This document shows, one piece after another, positions 12,745-23,233 of a stretch of DNA of 64,000 nucleotides. The stretch is taken from NCBI GenBank assembly GCA_902806565.1, contig CADCXA010000059.1, positions 1-64,000 of the forward strand, in the 5' to 3' direction. The notes beneath the pieces are model-generated. The model made no database searches. It was not told the origin of the DNA and saw only the letters and a program-made list of their open reading frames with translations. The stretch comes from Hypoxylon rubiginosum. Its lineage: Eukaryota > Ascomycota > Sordariomycetes > Xylariales > Hypoxylaceae. The translations under genes were made by a program, and so were the position numbers. Numbering within the stretch: position 1 is the stretch's first letter; each line of letters starts with the position of its first letter.

Positions 12745-13809
12745 CTAGCCAGTGTATGAGCAAGTCACACTGCTAGAGCCAGAGGTCGAGCAAGATGTCA
12801 AAACCTTGTTGCTTTGCTGAATATCAATAATTGTTGCTCCACTGACTCCGGTGCCACTATTCACAGATGCTCCAGTGAAAGTCACAGTTCCGAAGTTTGC
12901 AAAGCTAACCAGGCTGCCGCCGCTTGAGAAGTCCTCCACGATCCATTCAGCGTTTGTCTCACACAGGGCGTCTGACTCGCCAGAGAAGCTGTGCGTCACT
13001 GTCTTTCCGGTCGTCACATTTTCGATGACGGCCGTGCCGGCGGACTTGCTAGTAGCAGTAACAGTCTGCGTATCTGTTAACATCTTGGTTCCAAGTCGGA
13101 GTGTAGCTCGAGAAGCCCCCCTTTCTACAGTGCAGCACGGTACAAATATGCAGGACACCGGGCAAGTAGCTGGCTTCAGGTGAATGAAAATGCACACGCT
13201 CCGCGGGAGCGAGTCTGCACTTACCATCGTGATAGTGTCACCGGCTTTGATAGTAATACCAGAGAAGTCGTAGGCCTATAACCTTAGGTCAGCTTGCACT
13301 CTACTACTGCCATATTGCTATCCTCTCACGAGGAGGAAACGGTCTTTATCGACCGGGTGCGAATTCATACTCACATAGTCAGGATACCATTCGTACCAAG
13401 CATCGTAAGACACAGAGGATCCCTTGACGGTGAAGTCGACACCCGTCTGCAGGATCGCGGTCTGGCAAGTATCACCATCGATACCGACCCAAGCAGATGC
13501 ACTGTAAGAGGTAGACGAGCTACCGCCGGACGGAACCTTGGGCGTGGGTACGACGATGGTGCCAGTGACGGACTTGTAACCGCTGCCAATGAGAACGGCG
13601 CCAGCCCAGTTGGAGCTGTAGTCGACATGCGCCGTATCGTTGCCACTGGCAATTCCAAGTTCACCTTCAACAGGCTGGAGGGTGTTGGAGGCGCGGGAGG
13701 CTCTCTCAGCCGCACGCTCCACCGCGCGCTGGCGGCGCATAGCCGTACCTGGCGCAGCAGCCACCAGGTTGGCGCACAGGAGGATACTCGCAATGGTAGG
13801 GATCTGCAT
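12745..13809 (-). CDS. Secreted glutamic endopeptidase (eqolisin, peptidase family G1)
   Basis: The model has three exons: 13375-13809, 13225-13275 and 12745-13083, giving 274 aa, close to Aspergillus aspergillopepsin II. An acid endopeptidase of this family is secreted and self-processed. Residues 1-19 look like a signal peptide ending in AAA, followed by an Arg-rich propeptide to about residue 60. The mature domain starts near YSSNWAG (64-70). AWVGIDGDTC and ILQTG carry the putative catalytic Gln121, and CETNAEWIVEDF carries the putative catalytic Glu208; both are assigned from knowledge of the family. The downstream ATG at 13809 was chosen because the signal peptide follows it directly. 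Intron 2 (141 nt) has a less certain acceptor. The gene lies at the edge of the RIP block but is itself of normal composition. Confidence 0.9.
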
Positions 13810-13964
13810 CTTGAACTGCACAAAGAGGATAGCTAACAAGAGACAAGAGGGATATACGCGCTTGACGAGACAGGAGACCTAGGAACCGGCTTCTAAGAAT
13901 GGGGTAGCAGTGGTTTCTATGAGCTATTGATGGTGATGATGATAGGAGATGAGGGTATTAAGCA

Positions 13965-13977
13965 GTATTATATATAG
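13965..13977 (-). promoter_or_regulatory. Probable TATA box of the glutamic protease gene
   Basis: CTATATATAATAC on the minus strand lies about 155-165 bp upstream of the start codon. The assignment rests only on motif and distance. Confidence 0.4.
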
Positions 13978-16758
13978 GTGTAGGCTTGGGCTTCAAGACC
14001 CTAGATAGGCCGAGCGTTGTAAACAAGATCAAGTAGTACCACACACCGATAGGAACCCGACACGGGTTTTCTCCTAAGGCATCATCACACCCGCATTAGA
14101 CGCGATATGGTGTGTTAGGATGTGGTCGTGACAGGAGAAGTAAAGGCACCTTCCTGATGTATTTAGGAGTGCCGCCTCAGCTGCCTAGCTATCGTGAGAG
14201 ACATGGTGGCAGTTATGCATCATCTGCCTACTTGGACCTGGCAGGCTACGCCGTTGGGCGCTCGTGTCCTCCAGGGTTGCCATGCCCGGCTGGAGGTCAC
14301 AAAGAGACAGACGGCTGGCCATGCCATCTCATGCCAGCCTACGTCCCATACCAACTCCCAACTCTGTCGGAGAAGGCTAATCCGGATGAGCGATGCGACT
14401 CCGAACCAAGGTCGACTGCGGGTCGAAAAGCTACGTTGGATAAACCGGGGAATGTGCCAAGATGCGGTGCGGCAACAATCATTGGCCGGGGCTAGATACG
14501 TAAGCCTTGGCCATACAGGAAGGTAGCATTGCCCAGCCGGCTCCTCAAAGATCTAGATGAAATGCGCACCCGCGGCTGGGAGTACGCAAGTCGGTGAGTG
14601 GATGGAAAACACGGGAGGTATGGTGATTACTTAGGTTAATAGGGAGTGGTAAATAACTCGTGATAAGGGAAAGGAAGGCATGGGGGAGGGCGGGCAAGGG
14701 TCCAAAGTCCCAATCGCGTGAGAAGCATGTCCTGGTGTCGTGGTCCTGGTCGTGGACGTGGGCGTGGGCGTGGGAATGGGAAAAGATAAGGAGAGGGAGG
14801 GGCGGGTTTTTCCGGCACTCACTCGAGAAGGAATTGAGTGTTTCAAGATACAATGCCACATGTGATCTGATAAGATGGCGGGATGGATCAAGAATGGATC
14901 ATTAGGCGAATAGGCGAATAGGACAGTATATGGATTTCTAACAAGTTTGGTTTACTACCTAGGTAGGTATGTATTATAAACCTCCCTGATGGATGGCGAT
15001 GTCGAAACAAGCTTTTGTTCGCAAGGCCGCCAAGCAGTTAAGGAAGGATTCACAAGCAGCGCCGAGGCAGGGCCAAGTTCGCCAAGATGGTCCCTCTTCC
15101 ATGGGCAAGCGATTTGCAGTTTTGTGGTTTTCCACGCGAAGTGACAAGCCCCTATACACACCTGATGGCCTTCCAGAATTGTGCGAAGGTGTGACGATGT
15201 GGTGAAGATTAAAGAAGTCAGATAGATATCAGTTATCCCAGAAACAATGTCAAGACTAATCGGTCCGACTAATGGATGTTGTAGATCTTTCCGATTCTAG
15301 TCAACCCTCCCAGCCTGCCTGCCTGCCTGCCTGCCTGCCAACCTGCAAACAACCTACAACCAACCTGCCAGCACACCCACTACATTAGAAGAAATCATTT
15401 ACCTTATGTACCGGACCCCGGACTAACCTAGCTGGTGCCCCGGACCTATCCTTAGCCAGGGCGTTTCCCCACGCTTGGCCGGCATATGCAATATGCAAAA
15501 GAAACCAGGGGGTTGACATCAGGCGGTTAGAATGACCTTGGTCCAATAGAATCGGTTTCGAAAGTATGAGAAATACCGAAGAATGAAATGATCTATCGCT
15601 TTTCTATTCTGCGGTCTGTAGGTAATTTCTTATCTTGAAGACGCGGGAAGTTCCGCTTTTACGGGAGAGCTGCCCAGTCTTACGATTTGGGGGGTTTCAC
15701 ATAAACACACTGATAGGTTCGATCCAGTTCTAGGAGAATAGATGTTAGTCTAGTTTATATGAACTACGTAAGTTATAAGATTACATAACCCTTGTCATAA
15801 CTCGATATTCCCGGGGGGGGGGGGAAGGAGGGAGGAAGGAGGATAAGTCAGGTACAGGTATTGGTGCTGATTCGACCTTAGGCCAATAGCCATCTCGTAA
15901 TGGTCCGATGTGATAAAGGATGTAAAAGCCGATGTCTATACGGAAGAGGCAGGTCGACACTGTTTAATCGCTAGAACCTTCTTGCAATATAGTTATAAGA
16001 TGAAGCGACTCGAGTATGTAGTTCACTCGCCTAAGCGAATGCCGTCGCCGAAACAAATACGCCAGAAAACACCAAGGGGTAATACCTTCAGCGATGTCGA
16101 CCCGACTTAAATTGTAGACCTTCCTAATCTAAGACGTGCCCTGATTGGCGCGTCTGGTAGCATTGCGTTGGAACCTAGATCCCGGTATAGATATCTGGTT
16201 GGTCCATGGTTCCAACTCCAGTAAGAAGCCTACCACAGATAGATCTAGAAACCTCATATAAGGCCATAAATCTCTACTAGGAAAAAACGGAGCTCCAGCT
16301 GCTTTAACGGAAGGTACGTATTCCAAAAACACCCACCCTATAACACACATAGGCATGAAAGAAAAATATTGTATCAATATAGTAAACTCCCTAGGCAGTT
16401 TGTTGTGAGCGGTGTTATTCAGGCTCGTGGAAACTTACCACGACGTGGCCATCCATCTCGAAGCATCCTGGATCCAATGCTGCACTAGTGCCGGCGCGGC
16501 TTGAAATTCTAAATTAAGCAGGTAGTATTTAGATCATTCCATCCAGGTCGCCGGGAACCTTTCTATGCATATTGACTGACAGTCATACCATTCGTCCCCT
16601 CCGAGTTCTGTTAGCAGCAGCAACAACACTATTTGCATGTGAATCGGGGTTTTATCGCTTCTCTTCCATAGTATGAGCTGTGCTATTCTGTGCCTGCTCG
16701 TGAACCTTTCCCACGTCGATGGCGGTTTCGCTAGATCCGAATACTAAGACAGCATACG
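13978..16758. other. Intergenic region, no supported gene
   Basis: Only short ORFs without recognisable features occur here. The region holds a GTGGGC/CGTGGA tandem stretch (14741-14775), a TACCTAGGTA palindrome (14956-14965), a CCTG tandem repeat (about 15313-15340) and a run of 12 G (15813-15824). Nothing else is seen. Confidence 0.6.
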
Positions 16759-19093
16759 TTAGCGACCGATAATATCAAAATTGCTACCGAGCTGCTTACG
16801 GGCTTCCATTTCTTCCAGAGACTTTCCCTTGGTCTGCTTAGGTGGTTAGCATATCCAATTCACCATGTCCTGTTTTAGCCGTGTCGTCTCACCTCCTTGA
16901 TGAAGAGCCAGGCATAAACAACCAAGGCCCAATTGAATATGCAGAACATCAAGAATGTTTTCCATCCAATATTGGCTATGGCATGGGGAGTGATCTGCGA
17001 GAACACAAAGTTGAATAGCCATTGCGTGGCCGTACCGACTGGAGACGTGAGCGAAATGTAAGTACTAGCTATATGTGGTTGGGGAGCAGAGAAGATGTAC
17101 CTGCAACACCAGCCTCGCGTATTCTGGAAGGGAATATTTCACTCATATAGAGCTAGGTAAAGATGCAGCATTAGTTCGTGCCCAGATGACGATTACTCGA
17201 CGGCATTGCTTACCCAAGGTACCGGTCCCCATGATATATTATAGCTCACTAAGTCAGCCAGCCAAGTGGCGTTAGTCCATCGTGATCTGACCTCTGACGA
17301 CCTCATACTAGGGGATACTGACTTGCTTCGAGATAGACCATGGCCACAGCAGCGGCGCCGTTGCTAGTTAGAGACTGACCGGCGACTGGTGGATGGGTGG
17401 CCGTCAAGCAAGCAATGATGAGCATGTAAGCGCCCATGAGGAAGGCTCCCCCAAGGAGAGAGCCACGACGACCTATCTTCTCGACGAGGAAAAGGAGGAA
17501 GAACAAGCAGGAGACGACTTTGACCACGCCAAAAAAGCCGCTGATTAGGAGGCTCTGGTCGCCAGCGCCGACAGCTTTGAAGATTTGGGGGGCGTCTAGG
17601 CGAGTTAGGTACACTCAGCGCCATTTCGAGGGCAATCTCTCAACTTACAGTAGGCTAAGCTGGTGTTGCCGGTCAGCTGCACTCCTGTATCTCCAGGTTA
17701 GCGGCCGTCGAGTCGATGCTATGGGCGGATCAAACTATACCTATCTGAAGGGTGACTACGACGATGAAACGGTAGCGGTTTACGGGAAGAAGGCACTCTT
17801 TCCACGTGAGGCCTTCAGTAACGCGCTCCTCTTCACGGATGCCTGCAAGTATTTCTGCAAATCTGCCGCTATTTGTTAGCCATAAGGAGGTACCGCGATT
17901 AGGATAAGATGTCGTACTCTTCCCGGACTTCAGCATCATCACCGCCGCGAACCCAGATGAGTGACTGCAAAGCTTCTTCGGTCCGGCCTGATTTCGCAAG
18001 CCACCGAGTGCTCTCTTTCGTAAGTAACATCCCCAACCCCAATATCCCGCCAGGCACCAGCTATTCATACTATTGAGTTAGTTGGACAAGATTTTTTAAA
18101 GTCTTCGAGAGAAGCGCAGTGGCAGCGGATCAAATACTGCCCCTAGACCGCCTTACGAGAGTCAGTAGGAGACTGGGGACTGACCTGGAGGCCAATGGGG
18201 ATCTGCCACTGTTGGGTTGTCGGACCTAAGTGCTCTGACACGCCATAATCGACCCAATACGATGTCATGACACCTAGGGTGAAGAAGAATTGAAACATGC
18301 TGCCTAGCTGACCTCTGATATGTTTCGGTGCCATTTCCGCGCTATACACTGCAGCATCGAGAGTTAGCAGCCGTCATGTGCAAGTGAACGGGTCCTTCGT
18401 CGCTCATTGAAACATATATGTCTAGGATGAGGACGATGGCAAGCGAGAGAATGACCCAGAGAGGTTCCAACACGGTCTGAAAATAAAACTGGCCAAAATG
18501 CACTCACTGGGAATTATAACGGTGGCCATACCGACCCCGATGCCACTGATGACTCGCGCTACGTAGAAGGCAGCCAGCGAGTGTGTATTGACGACCTGGA
18601 TGATGCCTCCAATGCTGAAGATGAGCGAGGCCAATGCAATCGACCAACGACGTCCGAATCGGGACGTGAACGGCCAGACGAAGAAACACGAGAAGAAGGC
18701 TGATAGTTATACCGTTAGTTGGCTCGCTTTCTTTCAACTGTAGCGGGTGTGGTATGACTGGATAGGCCTCATCTGAGCTTACCGCCGGCCTGGAGAAGAC
18801 TCGTTGCATTGGACCCGACGCTTGGTTGATTCGCTTTGGTAACACGGAAGTCATTTTGAAAGGACGTCAAGGAGAGAACGCCGCCGACAACACCAGTATC
18901 ATAGCTATAGACTTGGGATTAGAAAACCGTTTTTGTAAGGGGCTTAGGTTGTGGGAGTCAGAGGCCATGGCTTAATGAGACACGGGATACAGACAGACTG
19001 TCCCTTGAGGGGAACGTACGCGAACAAAAAGCTGCCCGTACAGCAGAGGGCAACCAAGTACCAGGCCCGGAAAGTGCCTAACTTCTTGCCCAT
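16759..19093 (-). CDS. MFS sugar-porter family transporter (hexose/quinate type)
   Basis: Twelve exons join into 1,434 nt (477 aa) without a frame break: 19020-19093, 18783-18904, 18508-18699, 18185-18348, 17918-18060, 17741-17862, 17649-17684, 17323-17595, 17214-17248, 17101-17152, 16893-17038 and 16759-16833. It is a plasma-membrane proton/sugar symporter type with 12 predicted helices. Diagnostic motifs are FAYDTGVVGG in helix 1, RFGRRW, RVISGIGVGM, MYSAEMAPKHIRGQLG, KESTRWLAKSGR (in place of PESPRWL), LAYYAPQIF, VEKIGRRGSLL and WGPVPWLYMSEIFPSRIR. The tail ends after KGKSLEEME. It is slightly shorter than the usual 520-560 aa at both ends. The substrate cannot be read from the sequence. 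It is divergent from the double-zinc-cluster regulator at 20440, a common arrangement for pathway-specific control. Confidence 0.9.
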
Positions 19094-20439
19094 AGCTTTA
19101 GCAGACCTTTTCAAGCTCACTAAGAAATTAGATGTAGCTCTTGAATGGGGGCTCGATGCGGCGGTGTATTCAGCAGTCTGTTAACCACCAACACCAATGT
19201 AACTCTGACTAAGTGCTGAGGCGTACCTTGTTGGATAGATGCGTGTTTTTCAAGGACCTTAAGAGCAGCTGAACGACGACGGAGGGTATAATAATCTAGA
19301 GGATGGTCAAGCGAATATATATGTGCGAGTAAACCAATCTATAGCCTCGTCCATACTCCTATAGTTTTTACCAGGCCACCTAGCGCTTGAAAGCTATCAG
19401 CGTTAGACGATCGTGATGGGCTGTAGGAGAATGCATCTAGCTTGTCTACCTAGCTTGGTAGCTACCTACTACCTACTACCTACTACCAACAAGGAACGCA
19501 GGCCTTGGATAATACGTACGGCGAAATTCTTAGCAGATTGACCCGTAGTTACTATTTACCATTCACTATTCACTATTCAATTTCGACGTTACGCGTTGCT
19601 TGAGTGTAAATGTGCCATGTGGCCTGAGGATTCACTCAGATCTTGTGTCATCCGCGCTAGGGATTGCGAGCTCGAACCCCTGTGCCTTCAGGCCCTTGAC
19701 CAATTGCGTGCTTGAATTTGCTCGCTTGGCATGGCGCTGGTAAGATTCGTAGAGGTTACTCTTGTACATTGGCGAAAAGCGAGATTAAATATATACTAGT
19801 ACTAGATGGCCTCGAATACAGTGATACTATGACGTTTTCATCAAACGTCCCGAGAGATTGGGTCGGTTCTGCAGTATGTATATATAGCATATTATATTAT
19901 ATATTATATATAGAAGCGTATGTCACGATATGTAAATGGAGACAGCTAGGTTAGTTACCTTTCCCATTCCTATTCCTATTCCCATTCCCATATCCATATC
20001 CATATCCATATCCATATCCATATCCATATCCATATCCATACCTATACCCCACAGACGACTCCATCCCCACAAGCCCACAAGCCCATAAGGACCCTGGCTG
20101 GTTTTTCTTCCATTTAAATTAAACAGAGCCCCCGACTAGTTCCACCACCATGCGGTTGCAACCAAGTGGAACGTTTGCATTTACGGTTGTCGGCTCTGTC
20201 GGTCTCTCTAATTGATGATTGGGTGTGTTAACCACCTGTTGATTTCAGATACGCTCGGATCCGGGGACAGCAAGATATTATTCAGAATTGGTCCCCCGTC
20301 CTAGCTGACGGCGTTGTTTTGGCTGTGACCCGGCTTGCCGAGGCAGAGGGGGTTTTGTTTTTGGTTGGCTTGTAGTAAGCGGTGCTAATGAGAGGTACAT
20401 ATACGGCACCATCTTACGGCGCGACTATCGTCGTCACCA
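19094..20439. other. Shared intergenic region between transporter and regulator
   Basis: This 1.35-kb divergent region contains TACC/CTACTAC tandem stretches (19440-19495), an AT-rich tract (19877-19910) and a (CCATAT)n array at about 19988-20040. It should hold the promoters of both flanking genes. No ORF is supported. Confidence 0.6.
19988..20040. repeat. (CCATAT)n microsatellite
   Basis: Eight to nine near-perfect CCATAT units are preceded by CCCATT and CCTATT variants. The reverse complement of the same unit is repeated inside the neighbouring regulator gene at 21031-21060. Confidence 0.9.
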
Positions 20440-22879
20440 ATGACCGAGGCTCTACGACCTCTGCGACCTCTGCAGGTTTCTAGCGACTCCCACGATTCGC
20501 AGAGCTCGCAGCCCAAGTCCGGACCGATATCCAAGTCTATAACTGCACCAGACCGGCCCAAGAAGCGTGCTGTTTGTTCCCAATGCAGAATTAGAAAGGT
20601 ATGTACATAGCTACTAATCGGATCCGACCTACGTATGTAGGTAGACGGCGAGGTAAAATGGCAAAGATGGGAGGGAGACCGGTGCTGATATTTGTGTGTC
20701 TCATAGGTGCGCTGTGACGGGAGACCGAACCTATGTCAAAACTGTGACCGGCTTGGCTTTGAATGCTCGTTCCAGCAGTTGCCTGGTAAATCGCCAGGTC
20801 AATATGTCGTGAAACTGCCCGAGCGTCGTCGTCGCATGCAGGCTTGCATTCCGTGTCACTCCAAGAAGACCCGCTGTCTTGGCGAGTTGCCGAGCTGTTC
20901 TAGCTGCGTTCGAAGGAACCGGGTCTGCAGTTATCCCAGAGCTAAAAACCATGGCTCCGCAGCTGATGGCTTGACCGGAGCTGTCGGGTTCGACGACGAG
21001 TGCGCCGAAGATGCATCCCCTAGCCAGGAGGATATGGATATGGATATGGATATGGATATGGGAGACGCGGCAGACGGAGAAGGATCTGCGCCTGACGCCG
21101 AGACGACCACGGCCCTGGTATTGGATTACTTTGACCACCTCTACCCTCTTCCGTCCTTTGCCTTCCTCCACAAGCCGACCGTCGTCCTGCGATGCAGGGA
21201 CCAGACCATGAACGAATCCTTGAAGCTTGCTATCTGCGCCATCACTTCGCTGCATCTCAAGCGTAGCTCGCTGTGCCATGACTTGTGGGTCCAGCAGGCC
21301 GAGCAGTCGATACTGCAGCAGATAGGTCGAGCGTCCATCTTCCACTTACAAGCACTCCTCCTCGTGATCCGCTACAGGATTGAGAGCGGCGAATTTCCTA
21401 CGGCATTCATGCTCGCTGCCTTGGCTGCCAGAACGGCCCTCGCTCTTCGTTTGAACTACGAGCGCCCCGAGCTCTCCCAAGTTGCGCAGGAGGCGCGACG
21501 ACGATTGTTTTGGGCTGTCTACCTGCTGGACGATTTTTTCTGCGTGGGACTTAGAGAATTCGAGTTATGCCCGGAGGAGACCATTCATCTCCAGCTGCCT
21601 TGTGACGAAGACCACTTTGGAGCAGGCCGATATGTGCACACTGGCTTGCTTCGACCTGGACCCTCCGATAACGTGTCGACTGTTGGCCTACGCGGTGTGT
21701 ACCTCCGCCTGACGTCTGTGCGACGGGCCGTTATGAGGTGAGTTATTCCTCCTTATTCCCCAACAGTCTGCGCCTTGGGGCTTATGTAGCGCTGGATAGG
21801 TTTAATCGCCGGGTCGGGCTGGGCGAGGAACTGTCTTCGACGATCGGTGGGAGCATGCGGCGATTCGAAGAGGAGCTGAACTCACTCATGGCCAACCTGA
21901 GCCCGTTCGAGCAATATTCGGTATCAAACCTGACATCTTGCAGGTGGCAAGCACAGTTCATAATGTTGCATATGTCGTGGCATCAGTGCCACTGTGACAT
22001 ATACCGCTTAGGATTGGATGGGTATAGTGAGGCTGCTCCTTCGCCGATACTCATGGCAATCCACCCGCGAGAGCGGACTGCCATGCAGTTCAAGTGCTTC
22101 GAGCATGCCGAGAGCATCATTCGGATCGTGTCTGACTTCTCAACCCACGGGAATGGCGAATGCCTTCTCGAGCGCGATGCTGCAGTCTGCGCATTTGAGA
22201 GCGCGCGTCTAGTCATGTTCAGCTCTCGGATACCAGGGGCACCTTCGAACCTGGACCTGGCTATAAATAAGGCAAAGCTATCGCTAAACTTGATTACGAG
22301 ATTCTTTCCTTACTCTGCCTCGACTCAGCCGTTGGTATGTTATGAGTCTAGCTAGCTTCACACGATCCTTCGGATAGATGCTAAATGCGTCCGCAGCGAA
22401 AAGACTTGGAGCGATTGATCGCGAGCTACTCGGTCCGACTGGCCTTGCAGACGCAAGAAGCATTCTCGGAGCCGGACCCGCCGTCAGCGCGACCATCGAC
22501 GAAGGTTTCACAGTATGCAAGTTCGCGCCAGCGACTTTCTGTCCAGAGCCTGCTGCTGCAATCAGATTTTGTCGACGATAGCAACGAGATCGCGGGTCCG
22601 GCGCCAGGGGCTGCGATCCAGGCCACCGCTAACGCCATGCAGACTAATTCTAGGACAACTTACGTATCGGGGTCAAGCGAGGTAACTGTTGCTCCTAGAA
22701 ACCAAACTTGGGGCGTGACGGGCCAAGTAGAATCACTGAATGGCCAGGCACAACAGTCCGGTACGTGTCTGGATGCCGGACAGGAGGATGCGGGACTCAT
22801 TTTCAATCCTTGGATGGGATTCGCTGGCACTGAAGATATGCATGGAATGTCAGGCCGGCCACCAGACGAAGAATTTTAA
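20440..22879 (+). CDS. Transcription factor with two tandem Zn2Cys6 clusters
   Basis: Four exons (20440-20598, 20707-21737, 21800-22334, 22397-22879) encode 735 aa. Cluster 1 uses Cys 46, 49, 56, 63, 66 and 73; cluster 2 uses Cys 100, 103, 110, 117, 120 and 127. Both follow C-X2-C-X6-C-X6-C-X2-C-X6-C exactly and are joined by a 26-residue basic linker. Intron 1 splits cluster 1. An acidic linker includes five Asp-Met pairs encoded by a GATATG repeat. A fungal-specific transcription factor domain follows (FDHLYPLPSFAFLHKPT to RRRLFWAVYLLD and beyond). The protein should be a nuclear DNA-binding activator or repressor; its target is unknown. The 62-nt intron 2 was chosen over a 29-nt alternative in the same phase. 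The divergent sugar porter is the obvious candidate target, by inference only. Confidence 0.9.
21031..21060. repeat. In-frame (GATATG)5 repeat coding for Asp-Met pairs
   Basis: Five perfect hexamers lie within the regulator gene and encode alternating Asp and Met in the linker after the second zinc cluster. The unit is the reverse complement of the CCATAT array about 1 kb upstream. Confidence 0.9.
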
Positions 22880-23233
22880 GGGGTTAAATGAGAGCTAGCG
22901 GACGCAAGAGTAGGATAGAAGGACGACGTATTTCTGCGATGAAGACGAACAATGTGTGTTGTCGACAGGCTACATGTAGATGCAAAGATCCAGCTCTCGA
23001 ATGCGTCCTGTCTAGTCTAATATCGGTATGCCTTTTAAGACAGTCTGCTGTCCGAAGCCTATACAGCTTGGATAGGAGAGCACCGACCTGGCTTCTACTG
23101 GAATGCTTTACCTCTGCTCCTACTTATTTGACTACCATCGCCCCCGTCTTGGGCGTTGCCATCTAATATCCTCTATCATTACGCGTGTGCTGCCCTCTTC
23201 TTTTTATCTAGAACTACAATTATCTGTCGGATG
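22880..23233. other. Convergent intergenic region
   Basis: The 3' ends of the zinc-cluster regulator and of the patatin lipase face each other across about 350 bp. No gene or clear terminator structure is visible. Confidence 0.6.

Noticed and set aside
14112..14526. Two overlapping ORFs of 110-127 aa
   Set aside because: Rich in Cys, Pro and Arg with no domain or splice signals; looks like chance in GC-rich intergenic DNA.
15700..15735. tRNA gene (GGTTCGATCC B-box)
   Set aside because: The bases around the box do not form a T-arm stem, and no matching A-box or acceptor stem lies upstream.
16129..16377. 82-aa hydrophobic ORF downstream of the sugar porter
   Set aside because: No family feature and it lies outside the porter's stop codon; the porter model is complete without it.
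19665..19695. tRNA on the minus strand (GGTTCGAG box)
   Set aside because: The T-stem does not pair and no cloverleaf can be drawn.
20731..21345. 204-aa ORF antisense to the zinc-cluster gene
   Set aside because: It is a shadow of the real coding strand; its His-Ile repeat is the complement of the Asp-Met repeat.
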